DNA from: Rikenellaceae bacterium
GTDB taxonomy: Bacteria > Bacteroidota > Bacteroidia > Bacteroidales > UBA932
Assembly: GCA_003542575.1 (NCBI GenBank)
Contig: DPKJ01000003.1
Span: forward strand, 1 to 64,000
Length of the DNA: 64,000 bases
Reading direction: 5' to 3'
Shown here in pieces: positions 28,154-35,988 of this stretch; the first letter of the stretch is position 1, and each line of letters starts with the position of its first letter. The notes beneath the pieces are model-generated. The model saw nothing but the letters and a program-made list of their open reading frames with translations, was not told the origin of the DNA and made no database searches. Both the position numbers and the translations under genes were made by a program.

Positions 28154-28161
28154 CAAATATA
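28154..28161 (-). promoter_or_regulatory. -7 box upstream of TonB-dependent receptor copy A
   Basis: Minus-strand TATATTTG, 37 bp before the ATG at 28116, in the gap after the small secreted protein gene. Confidence 0.5.
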
Positions 28162-28182
28162 TCTTATTCCTACTATCGAATA

Positions 28183-28833
28183 TCACTTTTCAATAAACTT
28201 AACAATCTCGGTTACATTATCAGGGTTTTTAAAATCAACCTCATTACTCCTTGTATAGGCCTTGAATTCGGATGATTTTTCTTTGTATAAATTACCAAGT
28301 TGCTTAATATTGATGAATTTGGTCATTTTACCATCCCTCTTTAGCCAGTAGTTAATATAGGGTCGGGTTTTATATCCCTCCGGGAGAGTAAGTTCATATA
28401 ATACTCCGCCGGCATATAGCGAAGAGTATGACTTTGTTGCAGCTGTTTGAGTTGTTGTTCCATAGGCCGAAGGAGTTCCCGGCATTACCAGTGTACAACG
28501 GTATTCTGCAAAAAGCTCATCTTTACCCGAATACAGCAACTCTACAAACTTATTATTTTGAATAACAAATTTTCTCTCTCCAATTTTAACCGTGTCAATA
28601 TCTTTAACAATATCAGGGCCTAAAGCCAAAATTTTTCCTTGCTGATTAAAAAGCATCTCCTCGCTTAGCAGGTTATAATTCAGAACGGCAAAATTGATTG
28701 AGCGATCTTTCATTATAACAGTTCCCGGAGTAAATTCAGATAGCAGATAGTGAGTAATCTCAATCGATCTGTTTTGAGAGCCAAGTGAGGCAGCCGACAA
28801 GCTGATAATCACCATAAGAAAAATGTATTTCAT
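28183..28833 (-). CDS. Secreted protein of unknown function
   Basis: 216-aa protein with a signal peptide (YIFLMVIISLSAASLGSQ). I recognise no family. The mature part is beta-rich with repeated short strands (FVIQNNKFVELLY, GGVLYELTLP, INYWLKRDGKMTKFINIKQL) and ends in a Lys/Glu-rich helix. I use the ATG 28833, which sits right before the signal peptide; the open frame to 29058 adds 75 residues crossing the divergent promoter region. It lies between two TonB-dependent barrels and reads in the same direction as copy A, 66 bp upstream of it, so it may be a periplasmic partner. Confidence 0.6.
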   Translation of the reverse strand: MKYIFLMVIISLSAASLGSQNRSIEITHYLLSEFTPGTVIMKDRSINFAVLNYNLLSEEMLFNQQGKILALGPDIVKDIDTVKIGERKFVIQNNKFVELLYSGKDELFAEYRCTLVMPGTPSAYGTTTQTAATKSYSSLYAGGVLYELTLPEGYKTRPYINYWLKRDGKMTKFINIKQLGNLYKEKSSEFKAYTRSNEVDFKNPDNVTEIVKFIEK

Positions 28834-28857
28834 ATCATATTTGATTAAAAATCGGTG

Positions 28858-28915
28858 TAAAGTTATCACAAAGTGAATATTTTGCAAGGATATATTAACA
28901 CTTTTGATATATTTG
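28858..28915. promoter_or_regulatory. Divergent promoter pair sharing a TTGCAA -33 palindrome
   Basis: TTGCAA at 28882-28887 gives a -33 TTG on each strand. Leftward: minus-strand TAACTTTA at 28858-28865, 19-bp spacing, toward 28833. Rightward: TATATTTG at 28908-28915, 23-bp spacing, toward 29037. Confidence 0.5.
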
Positions 28916-29036
28916 CATTCTTTTTTAATAAACATCTGGCATTCAGAAGTTACAGCGGCATAATAATTGCTGGGAAGCACATAATTATACATCTGCACCA
29001 TTTTATTGAAAATTTCAGACCTAACCAACACCAAAA

Positions 29037-31487
29037 ATGAAAAAGATAATATTGCCAATCTTATTGCTGATTATGACAGCAGTGAATCTTCATGCACAAA
29101 AAGCAGAAAATGTAAAAATCACGATCACCGGAGTAGTAGTGGATGCTGCTACCGGTAAGACAGTTGAGTACCCTACAGTTGCTATCTTCACAGACTCTTT
29201 AAAACTAATTACTGCAGCGGCAGGAGGGGTAGATGGAAAGTTCTCTTTTGAGGCTCCATCAGCAGGAAAATATATTTTTTCGGCTGCAATGACGGGATAT
29301 ACAAATTACAAACAAGAGCTGGTTCTTGATAATAGTCAGCGTAGGGTTGATTTAGGCAAGATTGAAATAGCGGAGGGTTTGGAATTAAAGGAGGTAACGG
29401 TATCGGGAGTGAGGCCACTTATAAAAAATGAACCTGATAAGCTTACTTATAACATTGATGCTGACCCAATGGCTTCATCGAGTGTGATTGCTGATATTCT
29501 TAGAAAGGTACCAATGATAAGTGTTGATGGCGAGGGAACTGTGAGGCTGAATGGAGAGACAAATTTCAAGGTGCTGGTTAATGGAAGATCTTCGGGAATG
29601 TTGGTAAAGAACTTTAAGGATGCAATAAAAGCAATGCCTGCAAATACAATTAAATCTATTGAGGTAATTACAAATCCTCCGGCAAAATATGATGCAGAGG
29701 GTGTTGGTGGGGTCATCAATATTATAACTAATCGTAAAACCACTCAGGGTTACAATGGAAATCTGAATGTCGGAGCAAATACACTTGGGGGCTATAATGC
29801 AGGGGGATATATTTCTGCTCAGGTTGGCAAATTTGCAATCAGCACAAATATTTATCATGGAAATGAAGTTTCAAAAAAGGGCAGAAATACTTCTGAATCT
29901 GAAAACTTCCTAAGTACAGATTATCACTACTCTGAATCATTCGGGAGCTCCGATTCATACACAAAATTCACTTTCGGAAACATAGAAGCGAGTTATGAAA
30001 TTGACAGCCTCAACCTTATCACACTATCGGGTGGCGGGTATCTTGGGGCCTCAACAAGTGAAGGTCTTTCAACTTTTACAACAATGAACATAAACAGGCA
30101 GATAACCAGAAAGTATAATAACATTTTTAATTCCAAAAACGGTTTCGGATCTCTCTCAGGAAGTCTCTCTTATCAGAAAACCTACAAAAAACCTGATCAA
30201 AACCTAACCTTTAGTTACAGTGTGGACGCAAGTCCAATGAGCACAGATATTACAAGTGAAATTGACCCTGAAGTCAATTATGTAGGCTACAAGCAGCACT
30301 CAATTAACGATGCAAAGGGGATGGAACATACAATTCAGGTTGACTATTACGATCCTCTTACCAAAAAGCATATGATAGAGGTTGGTGGAAAATACATCCT
30401 TAGACAAAATACATCTGACTCAAAGGTTGAAAGATTTGCAGAAAACGTTTGGACTGATGATCCTGCAAGAGTAAACGACCTTGACTATGATCAGCACATT
30501 GCAAGCATGTACGGTGGATATGCTTATAAATACAAAACGGTGACTGCAAAAGCTGGTTTCAGGGGAGAATACACATTTAATGACGGTTTATCAAAAAGCT
30601 ATGAGGGTGATATTCCATTTACAAATAAACAATTTGATGTTGTTCCGTATTTAAACCTAAACATGATGCTTAAAAAGGGTAATATGTTGTCATTTGCCTT
30701 CACTCAACGTTTGAATCGCCCCGGAATTTGGTACCTCAACCCATATGTTAACGATTCTGATCCGATGAACATCAGGTATGGGAACCCTGAGCTGGAAACC
30801 GTTAGGAGAAACTCTGTCAGTCTGGGATACCGTAAAGCTTCGCTCAAATGGAATTTTGGAGTAAATCTAAGCGGGAACTTCTCTATAAATAATATTGAAG
30901 AGATACGTCGTATTGATGAAAACGGTGTGAGAAGCACAACATATGAGAATATCGGGAAGAACAGCAGTTACCGCTTGAATGTCAATTACTCATACAGAGC
31001 AGGGGAAAAATTAAATCTAAATGTTAACGGAGCTGTTGCATACACAACTGTCAACTCTGTAGATTTGAGTTTAGAGAACGAGGGATTCAGTTTCAACGGA
31101 GGAATGAGTGCCTCTGCTGCTCTTTGGAAGAAGGCAACCATATCGTTTGATTCATACCTTTTCGGTGGAGATATAAGTCTGCAATCCAAGAGACCGTTGA
31201 TGTTCTTTACAGGTATCGGTTTCAGACAGAGAATGCTGAATGATAAGCTGACCTTCTCTGTCTCTGTAAGAGATCCGTTCTCGGCAACAAAGACATTTGA
31301 ATACGACTCCATAGATCCAACTTACAGGATGAATTCAAAATCTATAATGTATACAAGATCTGCCAACTTCAGCCTCTTCTGGAGATTCGGAAAATTCAAT
31401 GTAAATGTGAGAAAAGCGCGCAAAAGTGCCACAGATGATAAGATCGGAGGCGGTAACCCATCCGCTACAACAACTGCAACACCGTAA
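29037..31487 (+). CDS. TonB-dependent outer-membrane receptor-like protein (OMP beta-barrel type, copy B)
   Basis: 816-aa outer-membrane protein. A signal peptide (IILPILLLIMTAVNLHAQ) is followed by a carboxypeptidase-regulatory-like domain (about 28-115, ITGVVVDAATGKTVEYPTVAIF), a plug with LLIN-type NGETNFKVLVNGRSSGML and YDAEGVGGVINIITNRK, and a long barrel. The tail after the barrel is Thr/Ala-rich (ASATTTATP). It shares architecture and key plug motifs with copy A (25726-28116), on the opposite strand. Predicted leader about 115 nt. A strong terminator follows. Confidence 0.88.
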   Translation: MKKIILPILLLIMTAVNLHAQKAENVKITITGVVVDAATGKTVEYPTVAIFTDSLKLITAAAGGVDGKFSFEAPSAGKYIFSAAMTGYTNYKQELVLDNSQRRVDLGKIEIAEGLELKEVTVSGVRPLIKNEPDKLTYNIDADPMASSSVIADILRKVPMISVDGEGTVRLNGETNFKVLVNGRSSGMLVKNFKDAIKAMPANTIKSIEVITNPPAKYDAEGVGGVINIITNRKTTQGYNGNLNVGANTLGGYNAGGYISAQVGKFAISTNIYHGNEVSKKGRNTSESENFLSTDYHYSESFGSSDSYTKFTFGNIEASYEIDSLNLITLSGGGYLGASTSEGLSTFTTMNINRQITRKYNNIFNSKNGFGSLSGSLSYQKTYKKPDQNLTFSYSVDASPMSTDITSEIDPEVNYVGYKQHSINDAKGMEHTIQVDYYDPLTKKHMIEVGGKYILRQNTSDSKVERFAENVWTDDPARVNDLDYDQHIASMYGGYAYKYKTVTAKAGFRGEYTFNDGLSKSYEGDIPFTNKQFDVVPYLNLNMMLKKGNMLSFAFTQRLNRPGIWYLNPYVNDSDPMNIRYGNPELETVRRNSVSLGYRKASLKWNFGVNLSGNFSINNIEEIRRIDENGVRSTTYENIGKNSSYRLNVNYSYRAGEKLNLNVNGAVAYTTVNSVDLSLENEGFSFNGGMSASAALWKKATISFDSYLFGGDISLQSKRPLMFFTGIGFRQRMLNDKLTFSVSVRDPFSATKTFEYDSIDPTYRMNSKSIMYTRSANFSLFWRFGKFNVNVRKARKSATDDKIGGGNPSATTTATP

Positions 31488-31512
31488 CTTATTGCCCTTA
31501 ACATAAATAATT

Positions 31513-31539
31513 AACGCAGTGAAATTCGCTGCGTTTTTT
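31513..31539 (+). terminator. Intrinsic terminator after TonB-dependent receptor copy B
   Basis: Stem AACGCAG (31513-31519) / CTGCGTT (31529-31535) followed by a T-run to 31539, 25 bp after the stop codon. Confidence 0.8.
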
Positions 31540-31585
31540 ATTTGCTAATTCCCGAATATCAAATCATTTCCTGTCAAGCACTCTC

Positions 31586-31644
31586 AACTCCTGTCAGGTT
31601 TTTCCAGATTCTGTCAGATTTTCCAACTCCTGTCTGCTTTTTCC
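31586..31644. repeat. Three degenerate ~20-bp tandem repeats
   Basis: Three units of 20, 19 and 20 bp with the pattern AnnTnCTGTCnGnTTTTCC lie at 31586-31605, 31606-31624 and 31625-31644. They abut the first 170-bp repeat. No coding potential. Confidence 0.7.
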
Positions 31645-31645
31645 T

Positions 31646-31815
31646 AATCACTCAACTCCGGCAACCGATTGTTTTAGGGTACCCTCAAATTTTCCTGGTA
31701 CTTTTCGGCGACTGCGGAACTCCTCCCTTCTGTCGTCAAACAGTCCTCGTCGTTCCCGAAAAGTAGCCGCTGAAAATTATCGGAAAACAAATGTTGCCTT
31801 TGAGTTGAGGATTTG
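31646..31815. repeat. 170-bp imperfect-palindrome repeat, copy 1
   Basis: Nearly identical to 32027-32196 (a handful of substitutions, no indels). Ends are inverted: CTCAACTC...GGCAAC...GTTTT on the left and GAAAAC...GTTGCC...GAGTTGAG on the right, with further inner complementarity (GGTACTTTTCGG against CCGAAAAGTAgCC). The whole unit could fold into one long hairpin. No reading frame is convincing. The interval between copies is 381 bp. Confidence 0.85.
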
Positions 31816-32026
31816 AGCAATAGTTTACAAAATCTTGGTAGAAATGATATTTTTGAACAAAATTTTGGTTTTTCGGAAGTTGTAGTTTTAAGTTGCTTCA
31901 TAAACAATTGATTATCTTACAAATACAAAATTGACTTTAATGATTTTAACACCATCAATTTCATATAGCGCACATTATCTATTACTTACAAAGCAACTTA
32001 AAATTCCAATATTTATTATTTTCCCA

Positions 32027-32196
32027 AATCACTCAACTCCGGCAACCGATTGTTTTGGGGTACCCTCAAATTTTCCTGGTACTTTTCGGCGACTGCGGAA
32101 CTCCTCCCTTTGGTCGTCAAACAGTCCTCGTCGTTCCCAAAAAGTAGCCGCGGAAAATTATCGGAAAACAAATGTTGCCTTTGAGTTGAGGATTTG
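32027..32196. repeat. 170-bp imperfect-palindrome repeat, copy 2
   Basis: Second copy of the 31646-31815 repeat, in direct orientation, with the same inverted ends. It ends 62 bp before the left junction of the genomic island. The sequence between the copies (31816-32026) is AT-rich and holds nothing I recognise. Confidence 0.85.
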
Positions 32197-32222
32197 TGAT
32201 AAGTCAATAGGTTATTAACGAC

Positions 32223-32255
32223 AAAAGCCGCATGCTGTGAAGCTATGCGGCTTTT
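32223..32255. terminator. Bidirectional terminator, probably the original tRNA-Phe terminator
   Basis: Perfect 11-bp arms AAAAGCCGCAT (32223-32233) and ATGCGGCTTTT (32245-32255) with an 11-nt loop. It lies 2 bp left of the left att repeat. Before integration this would have directly followed the 3' end of tRNA-Phe on the minus strand, so I infer it was that gene's terminator. Confidence 0.75.
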
Positions 32256-32257
32256 GG

Positions 32258-32270
32258 GTGGTGCCACCAG
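32258..32270. repeat. Left attachment-site core (attL) of the genomic island
   Basis: GTGGTGCCACCAG is identical to 43644-43656, which is the 3' end of tRNA-Phe. The copies bound an 11.4-kb AT-rich segment with a recombinase gene at each end. Confidence 0.8.
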
Positions 32271-32384
32271 TTGTAATTTCCTATTCACCCATTTTCACCT
32301 ATTCAATTACTTTCAGTTGATCTCCAGTCGTGCGATTTGGATTGTATTATTATTTTTATTATCATTTGTACTACCGCCTTATGT

Positions 32385-32410
32385 TAAATGTTTTACCTAT
32401 GTTTTACCAG
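32385..32410 (+). repeat. Left candidate integrase arm-binding sites
   Basis: TGTTTTACC occurs twice, 11 bp apart, within TAAATGTTTTACC...ATGTTTTACC. Almost the same 26-bp block occurs at 43561-43586 near the other end, in the same orientation. Paired short direct repeats flanking the core are what arm-type sites of tyrosine recombinases look like; that role is inferred. Confidence 0.55.
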
Positions 32411-32444
32411 ATAATAGATTATGAATGTTTAAAAAGAAGTAAAT

Positions 32445-33677
32445 ATGAATTATTCATGTAAGGTAATAATTAGACCAGAGAAAAAATCTAAAATCACAAA
32501 CGAAGTGCCCGTTTGTCTAAGAATAATAAAAGATAGACAGATTACTTATAAAACAATATTTAAAATTAACCCCACATTTTGGGACGTGGAGAAATGTAGC
32601 ATAAAAAAGAGTCATCCTAATTCAAATGAGTTAAATGCCAGTATTTCTAAAGAAAAAGCAGAATTAGAAAAAGAAATCCTGCTGTTAAATCTGTCTCAAG
32701 AAACACAAGGTGTTTCTGCGATTAGAAATAAAATTCAGAAAAGAACCTCACTAGACTTTTTTCAATATGCCGATAAATACATTGAAGAGGTAGAAACGCG
32801 TGGCAATTATTCTACTTATAAGAAAAACAAAACAGTGATTTGGAAACTAAAAAATTATTTAGAAAAGAAGACTCTACCAATAAGTAACATCAATATTGAT
32901 TTTATTAACAAATATGAGCAATACCTTTCCGATACACTTGGTAATAATAGGAACACGATCACAGTAAATTTAAAAGCTATTGCAAAACTGCTAAAAGAAA
33001 TTTACAGACAATATGAATTGGATGAGAATTCCAACCCATTTAGAAAATACAAATTCAAAAGAGAAAAATCTAATCGACCATATTTAACTGAGGAAGAATT
33101 AAACAAGATTCTCAATCTAAAAATTCGAATAAGAAATCCATTATATGATGCAAAAGATGTATTTCTTATTGAGTCATACACAGGGTTGAGAATTTCTGAC
33201 ATATTGTGTCTTAAATGGAAAGATTATTCTGGCGATTTCATAAATATTAGGATGAGGAAAACTGAGGAATTAATTAGTATTCCACTGAGTGATGTCGCAA
33301 AAAAAATTATATCAAAAAAAGAAAACATTTTAGAAAATCATAATATCCAAAAAAATCCAGATAAATACATCTTTAATATTCTCAAAATTGATGTTGAAAA
33401 AGCGGATAAACGAGATAGTCTAAATGCAATAAGTTGTTCAACCGCATTTATCAATAAAAATCTCAAAAAAATTGCTGTACTGGCAGGGATAACAAAAAAA
33501 TTATCTACCCATGTTGGCAGACATACTTTTGCAACATTATTGATAACAAAAGATGCAAATATGAGTGCTATTCAGGCATTATTGGGCCATAGTGATATTC
33601 GAACAACTCAAATATATGCCAAATTAATTGACACAAAAAAAGTTGAAGCTATAAACAAACTAAACAATAGAATATGA
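32445..33677 (+). CDS. int: Tyrosine recombinase/integrase (left end, Bacteroidota type)
   Basis: 410-aa site-specific recombinase. The N-terminal arm-binding domain (about 1-95, KVIIRPEKKSKITNEVPVCLRI) is of the Bacteroidota mobile-element type, followed by a SAM-like core-binding domain (about 102-195) and the catalytic domain. Active-site residues: R249 in YTGLRISD, a Lys in the beta-hairpin near 272, H356 and R359 in STHVGRHTF, H382 in LLGHSDIRTT and nucleophile Y391 in QIYAKL. It lies 175 bp inside attL and is the best candidate for the island's integrase. It overlaps the HTH gene by 4 bp. Confidence 0.92.
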   Translation: MNYSCKVIIRPEKKSKITNEVPVCLRIIKDRQITYKTIFKINPTFWDVEKCSIKKSHPNSNELNASISKEKAELEKEILLLNLSQETQGVSAIRNKIQKRTSLDFFQYADKYIEEVETRGNYSTYKKNKTVIWKLKNYLEKKTLPISNINIDFINKYEQYLSDTLGNNRNTITVNLKAIAKLLKEIYRQYELDENSNPFRKYKFKREKSNRPYLTEEELNKILNLKIRIRNPLYDAKDVFLIESYTGLRISDILCLKWKDYSGDFINIRMRKTEELISIPLSDVAKKIISKKENILENHNIQKNPDKYIFNILKIDVEKADKRDSLNAISCSTAFINKNLKKIAVLAGITKKLSTHVGRHTFATLLITKDANMSAIQALLGHSDIRTTQIYAKLIDTKKVEAINKLNNRI

Positions 33678-33937
33678 AAGAGAATTCTCATTTTTTGACC
33701 TCGAAAGAAGTGATATATCTTCTTCGAATAAGTAAAAGGACTCTACAAAATTATAGAGACGATGGAAGAATTCAATTTTTTCGTATCTCTAAAAAAACAA
33801 TCCTCTATAGAATAAAAGATGTAGAAGAGTTATTGATGAAAAGTTCTTGTAGTTCTTATAGAAAAGATACATTCAAAAATTACATCAATGAAAACGCAGA
33901 GAAAATTTGGGATCAAATAATTGCGAATAACTCATAA
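33674..33937 (+). CDS. Excisionase-like helix-turn-helix protein
   Basis: 87-aa protein with a MerR-like winged HTH of the excisionase family: FLTSKEVIYLLRISKRTLQNYRDDGRIQFFRISKKTILYRIKDVEELL. Such proteins bend DNA at att sites and steer the integrase toward excision, or act as small regulators. The ATGA overlap with the integrase gene shows translational coupling, supporting the excisionase role. The C-terminal tail is short and charged. Confidence 0.75.
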   Translation: MKENSHFLTSKEVIYLLRISKRTLQNYRDDGRIQFFRISKKTILYRIKDVEELLMKSSCSSYRKDTFKNYINENAEKIWDQIIANNS

Positions 33938-33948
33938 AATAGCCAGTA

Positions 33949-33962
33949 ACCCTATGTAAGGT
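33949..33962. repeat. ACCCTATGyAAGGT repeat, copy 1
   Basis: ACCCTATGTAAGGT lies 12 bp after the excisionase-like gene. The second copy, with one mismatch, is at 34085-34098. A possible binding site for the HTH protein or integrase. Confidence 0.5.
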
Positions 33963-34084
33963 CATTTTTGTATTTTTTATGATGATTAAATTCTTTATTT
34001 TTTTGCCAAAAATTACATGCCGGATAAAAACGCTGTAATAGGTAATAAATACAGGAGGTTGAATAGTGTTTGTAAAGATACCTT

Positions 34085-34098
34085 ACCCTATGCAAGGT
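34085..34098. repeat. ACCCTATGyAAGGT repeat, copy 2
   Basis: ACCCTATGCAAGGT, preceded by ACCTT so that ACCTT/AAGGT form an inverted repeat around the core. It is 136 bp from copy 1. Confidence 0.5.
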
Positions 34099-34968
34099 GG
34101 AGAAAATGCCCGAAAAAGACGGTTGTGTTTACAAGGAGAGAGTAATTACACAATAAGAACAATGATTCACCCAGTAAAACAGAAAAGGATTTGGCGCTAA
34201 AATGTGGGTATCCTCTATAATATCCATATAATATGTAATAAAGGGTATGATTTCTTTAGATAAGTATGTGTAGGGCATCGTTTGGGTAAGCCAGACGTGC
34301 GTAGATTAGAAAAAGATGATTAGCAATAGCACGATAGACTGGTAATCAGGTAGCAGCAACTAAGTAACTGTGTGGATTAATTTCTGCGCAGTTATTTTTA
34401 TGCGTAATTAGATCTAAATTAGAAAAGAAATTAGAAAACTAATTGGCGGAAATAATTAAATTCGATACTATGATACCTTATATATATAGAGAGAGAGAGA
34501 GTAATCTACGCACAGAAATTAGGATTAATTTTCTGGGCAAAATTCTAATTAGATATCTACGCAGAGAATAAGATTAAAAATTCGGTGGGGAATGTTGTAT
34601 TACTTCTATTAGTATATAGTAGTAATGGATACTTTTATTTACTCCCAGCGTTTTTATTTTCTGCCACGCATCGGTACGGTGTGAATAGATACGCAATAAT
34701 ATTTAATTACGCAGTGATACACACACGCAGTTATTTATTAATCTCTCCGCACCGTTGGGAGGGGGTACCCTTAAATGGGATTCCGCGTGGGGGTAGTATT
34801 GGGTACAAAGTATAGGTCACAACAAGATTTCCAAGGTACGGGCATATTTTAAATATGAAATAAAAGATTTACTATCTTCGTATTGTTAAATAATCTTAAT
34901 GAATTAATGAATGATTTAGAGTAAAAAAAACAATACATATTAGCGTTGCTTTATTCGTGCCTTAAAAA

Positions 34969-35094
34969 CCGCCAAAATTTTAAAACGACACATCGAATAA
35001 TAAGGAACGCCCATCGGTTGCGTGGGTTATTTCTTATTTGTGTCGTGGGTGCTTGGCGGTACCCCAAGGCAAGTAGGTTTTAGTCCACGCATTA
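34969..35094 (+). ncRNA. Candidate structured RNA in the leader of the DUF4352-like gene
   Basis: Nested stems: CCGCCAA (34969-34975) with TTGGCGG (35053-35059); CGACACA (34986-34992) with TGTGTCG (35039-35045); AATAAG (34999-35004) with CTTATT (35033-35038); CCCA (35010-35013) with TGGG (35023-35026). The 3' part offers a competing fold: CGTGG with CCACG around TGCTTGG/CCAAGGCA, which uses the TTGG of the outer stem. It ends about 30 nt before the ATG at 35124. No known family is recognised. Confidence 0.55.
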
Positions 35095-35123
35095 ATTTAT
35101 AGAATACTTAAAATTTTATATAC

Positions 35124-35819
35124 ATGGAAACTCTCTTTAGCATTTTAGCATCACTTTTTCTGCTAGCATTTATTGTCGGTTTGTTTAATCCAAAATTGGT
35201 TATACCATTTCACAAAATACAAAATAGAGGGATGGTTACATTAATATATTTTGGACTTCTTATGGTTTGTGCAAATATTGCTAGTCAATTAACTCCTCAA
35301 AACGAAGATTCATTAACAGTGAATAATGCAAATTCAGATATCAAACAAGATATCACAGATAATGCTTCAAAACAGTTTATTGTTGATTCAATTAATAATA
35401 ATGGAGTGTTCCAGATCGATTCTCAAAAAGTAGTTTATTCATTCGTAGAATCTAAAAAAGGAGATATTATATATGATAGAAATGATTTTTATATAGAAGT
35501 AAAAAAAATAAAGGATAAAAAAGGCGCAGCAAATATCTTAGATCGCGGTCATGGCAAATACCGATATTACTACCTTACAATTACTAATATGACAAAATCT
35601 TCAAAGGAGATTTATAGAGACGATTTCTTTTTAGTTGATGAAAACAGTAATACATACCAACATTACAAGATGCAATCTATCCTTAGTTTTATTACCACTA
35701 TTAATAGGGATGCTTTTGGCGCAGGTGAATCATTACCACCCAGAGTTCCTATAGATGGTGTAATTGCTTTTGAGGTTCCGACGGACGGAAAATTTGTGTT
35801 GAAATACAAAACATTATAA
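35124..35819 (+). CDS. Membrane-anchored protein with DUF4352-like domain
   Basis: 231-aa protein. Two N-terminal hydrophobic segments (residues 3-20 and 36-55) are followed by an extracytoplasmic Asn/Asp-rich linker and a beta-sandwich domain (about 115-231). The domain pattern, RYYYLTITNMTKSSKEIYRDDFFLVDENSNTYQH followed by FGAGESLPPRVPIDGVIAFEVPTDGKFVLKY, matches DUF4352 (telokin-like, surface-exposed) proteins. Function unknown; in an island it could be a cargo or exclusion-type surface protein. It is preceded by a strongly folded leader and is the only right-facing gene between the excisionase gene and the end of the island. Confidence 0.65.
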   Translation: METLFSILASLFLLAFIVGLFNPKLVIPFHKIQNRGMVTLIYFGLLMVCANIASQLTPQNEDSLTVNNANSDIKQDITDNASKQFIVDSINNNGVFQIDSQKVVYSFVESKKGDIIYDRNDFYIEVKKIKDKKGAANILDRGHGKYRYYYLTITNMTKSSKEIYRDDFFLVDENSNTYQHYKMQSILSFITTINRDAFGAGESLPPRVPIDGVIAFEVPTDGKFVLKYKTL

Positions 35820-35988
35820 GATATTTTTCTATGTTCTGTAATTATATTTACCAAACTTTCAAATACAAGTTTAAATAAATTTACGAGGAAATTGTCATTT
35901 ATTATTTATTGGATTTCTAGAATTTCCTTACTTACTGAATAAAATAATATAAGAGATCCAATATTAGACAGTAAAAACTAATCTGGAA

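Larger units (their letters stand above)
33938..35123. other. 1.2-kb gene-free stretch of the island with repeats and a folded RNA candidate
   Basis: No convincing gene on either strand. Contents: two ACCCTATGyAAGGT sites (33949-33962, 34085-34098), a (TA)n(GA)n tract (34479-34501), five direct TACGCA/CACGCA sites between 34508 and 34730 plus an inverted TGCGTA near 34411, several AATTAG/CTAATT inverted repeats, and a long fold at 34969-35094. The composition is more GC-mixed than the flanking island genes. Candidates are recombination or replication control sites, an old non-coding insertion, or a structured RNA. Confidence 0.6.

Noticed and set aside
31674..32288. Two similar open frames (minus strand) in the 170-bp repeats
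   Set aside because: They encode the same peptide only because the DNA repeat is duplicated; the units are imperfect palindromes open in several frames.
34479..34501. CRISPR-like or transposon-end interpretation of the (TA)n(GA)n tract
   Set aside because: It is a plain microsatellite; no spaced repeats and no CRISPR array exist anywhere in the window.
34585..34815. 76-codon open frame in the gene-free part of the island
   Set aside because: Low-complexity hydrophobic start, composition unlike the neighbouring AT-rich genes, and it runs across the TACGCA repeats; no recognisable domain or promoter.
33938..35123. Retron or diversity-generating element
   Set aside because: No reverse transcriptase gene is present in the island, so the folded segment is not an msr-msd or template repeat on present evidence.
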